From Hymenobacter psychrophilus (GTDB lineage Bacteria > Bacteroidota > Bacteroidia > Cytophagales > Hymenobacteraceae), in assembly GCF_900107135.1 (NCBI RefSeq), contig NZ_FNOV01000015.1, positions 26,431 through 68,828 of the forward strand: a DNA stretch of 42,398 nucleotides. Direction: 5' to 3'. Position numbers and translations under genes: made by a program. Below, piece by piece: positions 8,109-13,459 of this stretch. Position 1 is the first letter of the stretch; each line of letters begins with the position of its first letter. Below the pieces are notes generated by a model. The model made no database searches and was not told where the DNA came from. It saw only the letters and a list, made by a program, of their open reading frames with translations.

Positions 8109-9161
8109 CTATAGCCCTAGGCTTTGAGCCGCATTATAAGAAATCACATTGTTGAGCTGGGTATAGCGTTCAATCATGGCATCCGTTTTCTGCTTGGTCT
8201 GATTCTTAATAGCCTTGTGAGACTGCCCATTGAGTACAGCTACCGTAACAAAAGACACCCGCAACGAGTGGGCCGAGTAATCCGGGCCGAGGCGCTTTTG
8301 CACCAGTTTATTGATGGAAATGTCCGAGAGTCTCTTGTCTGAGGGCGCGGCCATCTGCCCCGGAGTTGCCCGCGGAATCTTCACGAACAGCGGCCCCGTG
8401 GTCCGGCCCAGCAGATTAAGCCAGGCCCGGAGGCAGCGCACGGGGCAGAAATCCGCATTGGGGGCGTAGAAAATGGCTTTATCCTCCACCGCTCCATACT
8501 GATTGGTCTTGCTTTTGGCCAGATGCACCAGCAAGGCCCGCTCCGTGAATTCCAGTTGCTCGATATTAATGTCCACCAGTTCGGAGCGCCGGAAAGCCCC
8601 CGCGAAGCCGACCAGTAGCAGCGCCCGGTCCCGCAGGCCCGCCGTCGTTTCCAGGTCGATGCGACGAATGGCTTGTTTCAGCTCTTCGACGGTAAAAGCC
8701 AGCGCTTGGTCCTGCCGCTTGCCCAGGGTGCGGGCAATGCCTTCCATAACGATGTTGAGCGCATCCACCGTTGCCGGCATCGGGTGGCCGCTGAGCTGAT
8801 GCGCCTTGCGGATGGCGGCCAGGTGCCGCCGGATGGTGGCCAGCGCGTGCGGCCCGGTAAGCGGTTGTTGCCCTTTCTTTCTCTCCCTACCGCCCCCAGC
8901 ATCTGGAGCCGGCTTTTCGGAGGCCAGGTAGGCCACGTATTCCGTCAGGGTGGTGACCTCGGCCGGCACTGCCGTAAATCCGTGCAGTGTGCAAAACTCA
9001 GCGTAGGAGTTCAGGTCCGACTTATAAGCGCGTTCCGTGTTGGCGGCCCCTCTCAGGCCCGTTTCCAGGAAGCCGGTCACTTTGGAAGAAGCCCGCGCCA
9101 AGTTGGTCGCTACTCCTGACCTTGCCGTTACGGCCGGTACGTTGCGTAGGGGTTTACTCAT
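8109..9161 (-). CDS. Tyrosine-type site-specific integrase/recombinase
   Basis: This 350-residue recombinase cuts and rejoins DNA through a tyrosine nucleophile. It has an N-terminal SAM-like core-binding domain (about 25-130; the helices TERAYKSDLNSYAEFC and LTEYVAYL are typical) and a C-terminal catalytic domain with the first arginine in GAFRRSELVDI (about 190), the box II HSLRVSFVT (about 296) and the nucleophile in MIERYTQ (about 331). The usual second-box LGH is replaced by a QTKQKT context, as in several Bacteroidota integrases. It lies at the head of the defence block, all on the same strand, and is the best candidate for having mobilised it. No flanking att duplication could be identified by eye. 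Confidence 0.9.
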   Translation of the reverse strand: MSKPLRNVPAVTARSGVATNLARASSKVTGFLETGLRGAANTERAYKSDLNSYAEFCTLHGFTAVPAEVTTLTEYVAYLASEKPAPDAGGGRERKKGQQPLTGPHALATIRRHLAAIRKAHQLSGHPMPATVDALNIVMEGIARTLGKRQDQALAFTVEELKQAIRRIDLETTAGLRDRALLLVGFAGAFRRSELVDINIEQLEFTERALLVHLAKSKTNQYGAVEDKAIFYAPNADFCPVRCLRAWLNLLGRTTGPLFVKIPRATPGQMAAPSDKRLSDISINKLVQKRLGPDYSAHSLRVSFVTVAVLNGQSHKAIKNQTKQKTDAMIERYTQLNNVISYNAAQSLGL

Positions 9162-9209
9162 GATTCGGGGGGAAGGGCAAAGTTGAACAGCGGATGGACA
9201 AGACTATGC

Positions 9210-9509
9210 TTAGAAGGTGGTGTCATCCATGAAGTTCACCCAGCGCAGGTAATCCGCTTCACTGAGCTGATGGGCCATGTAGTCGTGGACCGAGTGGCCC
9301 CGCTGGGTAAGGATGAAATCCTGAAACGAGGGGGAGCCACCCGCCCAGCAGGCCGCCATGCCCCGCCGCAACAGCAGCACCCGAATGGCCGAGGGGTGGC
9401 TATCCACCCATTTGATGTATTCTTCCGGCGTGGGCTTATAAACGCGGGCTTGCTGCAGGTAGGCCAATGCCTGCGTTGTCACGCGCTCAACAAATTCCAG
9501 TTGACTCAT
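9210..9509 (-). CDS. Hypothetical protein, 99 aa
   Basis: I do not recognise this family. The frame encodes a soluble, mildly acidic, helix-rich protein with many Trp/Tyr residues (YIKWVDSHPSA, DYLRWVNFMDD) and an LLLRRGM segment in the middle. There is no signal peptide or membrane segment. It is 1 bp from the end of the membrane-protein gene upstream (stop at 9511), so the two are almost certainly co-transcribed. Coding is supported by this tight coupling and by strong third-position GC. Confidence 0.65.
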   Translation of the reverse strand: MSQLEFVERVTTQALAYLQQARVYKPTPEEYIKWVDSHPSAIRVLLLRRGMAACWAGGSPSFQDFILTQRGHSVHDYMAHQLSEADYLRWVNFMDDTTF

Positions 9510-9510
9510 A

Positions 9511-10053
9511 TTATTTAACCGTCCAGTGGTAGCCGCGCCGGTAAGCCCAGAGCACGATGTTGGGGGCGATGTCTTCCGTGAAGCGGTAGCGGGAATACGT
9601 GTAGAGGGCGAACAGCCCCGGCACCACCCACACCAAAACCGGGTGAGCCGCTTTGACGGTGTGCACGATGAACAGGTGCAGCAGCAGCGACGGGATGAAG
9701 CAGGCTACCAGCAGGCAAAGCGTGAACGGCAGCAGCCAGTGCCTGGTGCCGCGCAGGCGCAGGCCGATAGCTACTCCTTTAAGTAAATAGAGCAGCGCGT
9801 AGAAGCCGTAGGCCAGCGCCCCGATGCTTAGCAGCCGGGCATACCCGAAACCCGGCCCTAGAAAAGCCAGGTTGGTCGTCAACACCAGGCCCAGCACCAA
9901 GAACGGGGCCAGCACCAATGTTTCGACTACCAAGCGAAAGCCCAGGCCTAGTAGCACGGACAGACCGTTGCCGATGGCTTTACCGTTTTGATAGGACTGC
10001 CGAATGTTGGGCGCATTGCGGCCGGCCTCGTAGCCATCTTCATAGTCAGACAT
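9511..10053 (-). CDS. Hypothetical membrane protein, 180 aa
   Basis: The start is placed at ATG 10051-10053 because the protein then begins with the hydrophilic MSDYEDGYEAGRNAPN and the preceding 18 residues look like untranslated leader. Four or so hydrophobic segments follow (around LSVLLGLGFRLVVETLVLAP, a long AFLGPGFGYARLLSIGALAY, LLPFTLCLLVACFIPSLLLH and VLVWVVPGLFALYTY), ending in a basic tail rich in Arg/Tyr. No catalytic motif is visible. It is coupled to the 99-aa gene downstream. Confidence 0.65.
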   Translation of the reverse strand: MSDYEDGYEAGRNAPNIRQSYQNGKAIGNGLSVLLGLGFRLVVETLVLAPFLVLGLVLTTNLAFLGPGFGYARLLSIGALAYGFYALLYLLKGVAIGLRLRGTRHWLLPFTLCLLVACFIPSLLLHLFIVHTVKAAHPVLVWVVPGLFALYTYSRYRFTEDIAPNIVLWAYRRGYHWTVK

Positions 10054-10130
10054 AGGTGTATATATTAGGAGTGTTAGTCGCCAAGTAAAGGAAGCGCTTA
10101 TCAGCAATATCAGGGATAAAAGTAGGCTAG

Positions 10131-10173
10131 AAAGATAAGTTATGATAATTGGGTATTATCATAACTTATCTTT
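10131..10173. repeat. Perfect 18-bp inverted repeat with 7-bp loop
   Basis: Arms 10131-10148 and 10156-10173 are perfectly complementary around TTGGGTA. The stem is very AT-rich. The right arm carries TATCTTTG (10167-10174), a perfect Bacteroidota -7 element on the plus strand, and the left arm gives TATCTTTC on the minus strand. It may be an operator, recombination site or hairpin in the leader of the minus-strand membrane-protein gene. It is not a normal terminator, since the stem has little GC and no U-tract follows. Confidence 0.85.
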
Positions 10174-10181
10174 GAAAATGG

Positions 10182-10214
10182 TAGGTATTGATAAGACTTA
10201 CTAATCGATACCTA
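10182..10214. repeat. Second inverted repeat, 11 bp with one mismatch
   Basis: TAGGTATTGAT (10182-10192) and ATCGATACCTA (10204-10214) pair apart from one T/G position, with an 11-nt loop. It lies 9 bp from the 18-bp inverted repeat in the same AT-rich gap, so this 80-bp stretch is densely palindromic. Confidence 0.7.
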
Positions 10215-10228
10215 TATGAATACAGAAG

Positions 10229-10251
10229 AAAGCCCCTCATTCGGTGGCTTT
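10229..10251. terminator. Weak terminator-like hairpin
   Basis: AAAGCC (10229-10234) pairs with GGCTTT (10246-10251). A run of T follows on the plus strand, and a T-rich CTTTCTTC follows on the minus strand. It lies downstream of the minus-strand LTD gene ending at 10328, which it may terminate. Confidence 0.4.
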
Positions 10252-10327
10252 TTAGTAAAAGCTAGGAAAGCAGTTGTCGCGGTACTGCTTCCAGCGCCTT
10301 TACCTTAAGAGAAGCTTATGGTTGAGC

Positions 10328-10708
10328 TCACGGCTTGGGCACCGGAGGAACGGGCTTTGTATTAATGGTCGTATAGCGAATCAGGGCCGCGGTGTCGCCG
10401 CCCGCATCATTCCAAACGCAGTTACCGGAGCCCCAATAGAAGTAGTGGACCACATGACCGTCCTTGTCCGCCGGGGCTTTGCGGTACTTACCTGGGCCGG
10501 TTACGAGGCGTATCCATTCGTCCTTTGCGATGGCCACGTCCCCGAATAGGTAGATGTGGCGAAACTCGTTGGATGGGGTGCCATCAGGGTTAAACGTACG
10601 GTCCACCACGGCAAAACCGAGGGTGCTGACCGAGGCGGAGGCGCGAAGCCAAACGCCTTCGGCAGCGGGAGTGGATGCATTGGTAACGCTATGCAGTGTG
10701 AGGCTCAT
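10328..10708 (-). CDS. Small lamin-tail-domain (LTD)-like protein
   Basis: The start is ATG 10706-10708 (MSLTLHSVTNAS), which gives 126 residues; the longer frame begins in non-coding-looking sequence. The second half has the LTD signature: a VDRTFNP strand, then IYLFGDVAIAKDEWIRLVTG (residues about 54-73; LTD proteins usually have G-x-x-L-x-P-G-E-x-x-x-V-x-T-G) and YFYWGSGNCVWNDAGGDTA (about 91-109; usual pattern W-x-N-x-G-D-x-x-x-L). There is no signal peptide. LTD folds are immunoglobulin-like and found in secreted nucleases, S-layer and adhesive proteins; this stand-alone copy has no known role. It ends in a Pro/Lys tail. Confidence 0.65.
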   Translation of the reverse strand: MSLTLHSVTNASTPAAEGVWLRASASVSTLGFAVVDRTFNPDGTPSNEFRHIYLFGDVAIAKDEWIRLVTGPGKYRKAPADKDGHVVHYFYWGSGNCVWNDAGGDTAALIRYTTINTKPVPPVPKP

Positions 10709-10826
10709 CAGTGACGGGTATTTATTCAAAGACAAGGATAAGCTAATTAGGTCGAAATAGGACGTACAGGTGGGATATGAAAACCGTTCTTGCCTCGGCT
10801 GCAAGGCAGCAAAACGGCTGGAAATT

Positions 10827-10853
10827 ATGCAAGCAAATCGGCCGCACGGTGCA
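10827..10853 (+). promoter_or_regulatory. Candidate copper-regulon operator, copy 1
   Basis: ATGCA and GTGCA are separated by 17 bp and preceded by AATT. It lies 64 bp upstream of the DUF305 lipoprotein start. It shares spacing and several interior bases (AAAT at the same offset) with copies at 25573 and 40164. Confidence 0.55.
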
Positions 10854-10916
10854 CAAACAAAGTGCGTAAGCTCGGCTTAATACCGGTGTACTGCTCACCA
10901 CTTTTAATCCCAGCTC

Positions 10917-11531
10917 ATGAACCGATTTTTGCGTTTGCCCTTCCTCTCTTTACTGGTCTTCAGCGTGCTGTTCACGGCCTGTAAGATGGACCACGATATG
11001 GACGACATGAAGCACGACAGTCCGTATATGAAAATCATGATGGACATGATGACCCAGATGGACACGCAGGTCAAAACACAGGACCCGGACCACGACTACG
11101 CCACTCAGATGGTCATGCACCACGAGGCTGCCATCAAAATGGCCGAGGAGGAGCTGCGCACCGGCAGCAACCAGGAAATGAAGACCACCGCCCAGGACAT
11201 CATCACCAAGCAGCGGGCCGAAATCGGGCAGTTCAACGCCTTCACGAGCGGCCACCAGCCCATGCAGCCCCTGGTGCCCCAGTTTAACACCGTGCAGAAA
11301 ACCAACATGGACAAGATGATGGCGGCCAGCGATGCCCGCATGATTACGGGGCGGGCCGACTACGATTTCGCCCAGCTCATGGTAGACCACCACCAGGCTG
11401 CAATTGACAATTCGGAGACCTTGCTGCAGTACGGCCGCAACGCCACCACCAAAGCGCTGGCCCAGAGCATCATCACCGACCAGCGCCAGGAAATTGCCGC
11501 TCTGCAAAACTGGCTGACGCGCAACCGCTAG
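10917..11531 (+). CDS. DUF305 lipoprotein, tandem-domain
   Basis: This 204-residue protein has a lipoprotein signal peptide (MNRFLRLPFLSLLVFSVLFTAC, Cys about 22) followed by a Met/His/Asp-rich stretch. Two DUF305 halves follow, the first with DYATQMVMHHEAAIKMAEEE (about 61-80) and the second with FAQLMVDHHQAAIDNSE (about 151-167). Each has the paired-His ferritin-like core. DUF305 proteins are common in copper and other metal islands and are thought to bind metal; the exact role is unknown. A candidate operator lies upstream and a strong terminator 20 bp downstream, so it is monocistronic. A close paralogue is at 40263. Confidence 0.88.
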   Translation: MNRFLRLPFLSLLVFSVLFTACKMDHDMDDMKHDSPYMKIMMDMMTQMDTQVKTQDPDHDYATQMVMHHEAAIKMAEEELRTGSNQEMKTTAQDIITKQRAEIGQFNAFTSGHQPMQPLVPQFNTVQKTNMDKMMAASDARMITGRADYDFAQLMVDHHQAAIDNSETLLQYGRNATTKALAQSIITDQRQEIAALQNWLTRNR

Positions 11532-11550
11532 ATTGAGCTTTAATTTATGT

Positions 11551-11582
11551 AAAAAGGCAGCTCTTGCGGAGCTGCTTTTTTT
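11551..11582 (+). terminator. Intrinsic terminator of the DUF305 gene
   Basis: GCAGCTC (11557-11563) pairs with GAGCTGC (11569-11575), followed by seven T residues and preceded by five A residues. Confidence 0.9.
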
Positions 11583-11647
11583 GCTTTTAGCGACCGGTGA
11601 GTGGCCAAGTGAGCTATCAGCAGGCTTCTACCATGGAAATATCTACC

Positions 11648-12427
11648 ATGCTCCCATTGTCGGTTTTCCGCCTCGTTCTGTATCCCTGCATAGTCGCTGG
11701 TCTGGCTTTAACCGGGTGCCGGTCATCCGCTGTAGTTCCTCTGTTTCCCGCTGCTGCCGGATACCGTCCCCCGTTGCGGGCACCGCTCTTGGACACGGCG
11801 ACGGTCGTCACTGCCCCCGAGCACCCGACCACCCCACAGGGTCGAAATAAAGTGGAAGTACGACCTCGGGTAGTGGGCCTGGGGCGCCACGTGCCCCGGG
11901 AGAAACAAGAGCTGACGGACAAATCGGGCAGGGTGTATGCGAAAGCCACGCCCGGGGATACCGTGCGCCGCGCCACCAAGCCAATGGGCCCGCGCGGGCT
12001 ACGCCGGCAATTCCCCACCAAACTATTCAGCGCCCAAACGCTGGTGCATTACAGCCTGCACTTTCTTTTTCCGGCCGTGCTGGCGCTGGTGTTATTCCCC
12101 GCGATGTGGCAGGCCGCTTACCTGATGATGCTGGCCACGATGCTGATGGACCTGGACCACCTGCTGGCCAAACCCATCTTCGACCCGCTGCGCTGCAGCG
12201 TGGGGTATCACCCGCTGCACTCTTTTTATGCCATTCCGGTGTATGCGCTGCTGCTCCTGCTGCCGGCCTTGCAGCCGGTTGCCGTGGGCCTGCTGTTCCA
12301 CCTGTTCACCGACACAGTAGACTGCCTGTGGAACTTCAGCCACTGCCACGAGTGCTACCTCAGCTCCCGTATTTACGCCTTGCGCAATTGGGTTAAGAAG
12401 CTTCTGGGCCGGGAGGTTGCTGAGTAA
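11648..12427 (+). CDS. Lipoprotein-like N-terminus fused to DUF6122 membrane protein
   Basis: From ATG 11648 the protein (259 aa) starts with a lipoprotein-type signal (hydrophobic LVLYPCIVAGLALTGC), followed by about 100 polar, Pro/Arg-rich residues. The last 130 residues are a DUF6122 domain: VHYSLHFLFPAVLALVLF, then LMDLDHLLAKPIFDPLRCSV and a GYHPLHS segment, matching the stand-alone copy at 40965. DUF6122 proteins normally have about 105-120 residues and no leader. Alternative starts are 11597 and 11633. It could be a genuine fusion or a lipoprotein gene joined to DUF6122 by loss of a stop. The Asp-His-rich membrane domain may bind metal, but its function is unknown. Confidence 0.7.
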   Translation: MLPLSVFRLVLYPCIVAGLALTGCRSSAVVPLFPAAAGYRPPLRAPLLDTATVVTAPEHPTTPQGRNKVEVRPRVVGLGRHVPREKQELTDKSGRVYAKATPGDTVRRATKPMGPRGLRRQFPTKLFSAQTLVHYSLHFLFPAVLALVLFPAMWQAAYLMMLATMLMDLDHLLAKPIFDPLRCSVGYHPLHSFYAIPVYALLLLLPALQPVAVGLLFHLFTDTVDCLWNFSHCHECYLSSRIYALRNWVKKLLGREVAE

Positions 12428-12477
12428 ATAGGTACAGAAGCGTTGGAGGCGGCACCGGCTAATGCCCAGGCCGTGGT

Positions 12478-12526
12478 CGTCCCGGCTTCCAAGATGCGGC
12501 CTTTGCGCCACTTGGAAGCCGGGACG
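12478..12526. repeat. Perfect 16-bp inverted repeat with 17-bp loop
   Basis: Arms 12478-12493 and 12511-12526 are perfectly complementary and GC-rich. It lies 50 bp after the DUF6122-fusion stop. There is no T-tract, so it is not a standard terminator. The right arm adjoins the TonB-receptor remnant. Confidence 0.85.
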
Positions 12527-12638
12527 CGACGGCCGCTACCGTATCAGCGGCGGCGTGAACGACGTGTTCGATGTGCGCTATTTCACCCGGCGCTCGGGCG
12601 GCTACCCCGGCCCCGGCATGCTGCCCGCCCACGGTCAG
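12522..12638 (+). pseudogene. Remnant of a TonB-dependent receptor C-terminus
   Basis: One plus-strand frame reads GRDGRYRISGGVNDVFDVRY followed by FTRRSGGYPGPGMLPAHG. The last strands of FecA-like TonB-dependent receptors have this pattern (V-N-N-L-F-D-x-x-Y-F-T-R-R-x-x-x-Y-P-G-P-G-I-L-P-A). The rest of the receptor is absent and the normal final strand is lost, so this is a decayed fragment. Confidence 0.65.
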
Positions 12639-12639
12639 C

Positions 12640-12871
12640 ACCAAGTGCCACTGGTACATTACGCCGGATGAAGACGCCGCCCAACAATTCCTGGATACCA
12701 AGGACACTATCAGCCAAGACAAAATTATTCTGCGGGCGGCGCTCAACACGCCCCAGGAAACGCGCCCCATTCCCTTGCCCCCCGGCACGCGCCGGCGTGA
12801 ACAATGACAACTACACCACCGACGCGACGGCCACGCTGAGCGTGAGCGCCCTGGTGCAGGCTTGCCAGTAG
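12640..12871 (+). pseudogene. Frameshifted fragment of an unrecognised gene
   Basis: One frame gives a plausible coding stretch (DAAQQFLDTKDTISQDKIIL, then ETRPIPLP), ended by a TGA at about 12807. Shifting frame near 12790 continues with GVNNDNYTTDATATLSVSAL up to TAG 12871. This suggests the 3' end of one gene carrying a single frameshift. I do not recognise the family. Confidence 0.45.
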
Positions 12872-12881
12872 CCCTGGTAGG

Positions 12882-13352
12882 CTACTGCGCGGCCCGCTCG
12901 CGCTCCAGCCGGACAATCATCTGCTTCATCTGCTTAATTTCGCGCTCCTGAGCCTCGATAATCTCGTCGGCCAGCTTCCGCACTTCGGGGTCTTTGATGT
13001 CGGCCCGCTTGCTGACCATGATGGCAATGGAGTGGTGCGGAATCATGGCCTTCATCCACAGCGTGTCGCCCACAAAGGTCTGGGAGCGCACCATAATGGT
13101 GGCCAGTACGAACAGCACCAGGCTGCCGCCCATAATCAGGGCGTTGCGCTGCTTGTTGGGGTACATCTTCCACATGAAGCCCATCATAATCAGGGTCATC
13201 GGCACCAGCATAATCAGGGCCATGTACAGGCGGGTGAGGCTGAAATACACGTGGTCCCATTCGTACACGTTGAGGTACATCACCACGTACATGGCCACCA
13301 GCGAGGCGCCCAGCATCAGGAAAAAGCGGGAGTAGGGGTTTTTGTGCTCCAT
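12882..13352 (-). CDS. Membrane-anchored DUF305 protein
   Basis: This 156-residue protein has three transmembrane segments in the first 95 residues (FFLMLGASLVAMYVVMYL, LYMALIMLVPMTLIMMGFMW, LIMGGSLVLFVLATIMV). A DUF305-type four-helix tail follows: WMKAMIPHHSIAIMVSKRAD (about 103-122), then DPEVRKLADEIIEAQEREI (about 124-142). The PHHSxAI core provides a His pair that may bind metal. Membrane DUF305 proteins of this kind are frequent next to multicopper oxidases. It follows the multicopper oxidase gene by 107 bp on the same strand and may be the last gene of that unit. Confidence 0.85.
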   Translation of the reverse strand: MEHKNPYSRFFLMLGASLVAMYVVMYLNVYEWDHVYFSLTRLYMALIMLVPMTLIMMGFMWKMYPNKQRNALIMGGSLVLFVLATIMVRSQTFVGDTLWMKAMIPHHSIAIMVSKRADIKDPEVRKLADEIIEAQEREIKQMKQMIVRLERERAAQ

Positions 13353-13430
13353 AGGGAAAGGGGAATAAGTGAAAAAAAGGGTTTGCCTGAAGGCCAGATG
13401 TAAAGCAGCCGGCCAAGGCAGATGGGGTAA

Positions 13431-13455
13431 GGCCCGGCGAATGATTTGCCGGGCC
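13431..13455 (-). terminator. Hairpin downstream of the first multicopper oxidase
   Basis: GGCCCGGC (13431-13438) and GCCGGGCC (13448-13455) form an 8-bp GC-only stem with a 9-nt loop. It starts 5 bp after the oxidase stop. No U-tract follows, so it may be a pause or processing site rather than a full terminator. Confidence 0.5.
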
Positions 13456-13459
13456 GGAA

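Noticed and set aside
8000..8110. att site near the integrase
   Set aside because: I looked for a tRNA-like end or direct repeat at both sides of the island and found none by eye; the left island border is outside the window.
9183..9518. 111-aa plus-strand frame
   Set aside because: Opposite the tightly coupled 99-aa minus-strand gene; no motif.
10131..10173. 18-bp inverted repeat as an intrinsic terminator
   Set aside because: AT-rich stem, no following U-tract, and it lies upstream rather than downstream of the adjacent minus-strand gene.
10274..10549. 91-aa plus-strand frame
   Set aside because: Lies opposite the LTD protein, whose fold motifs are recognisable on the minus strand.
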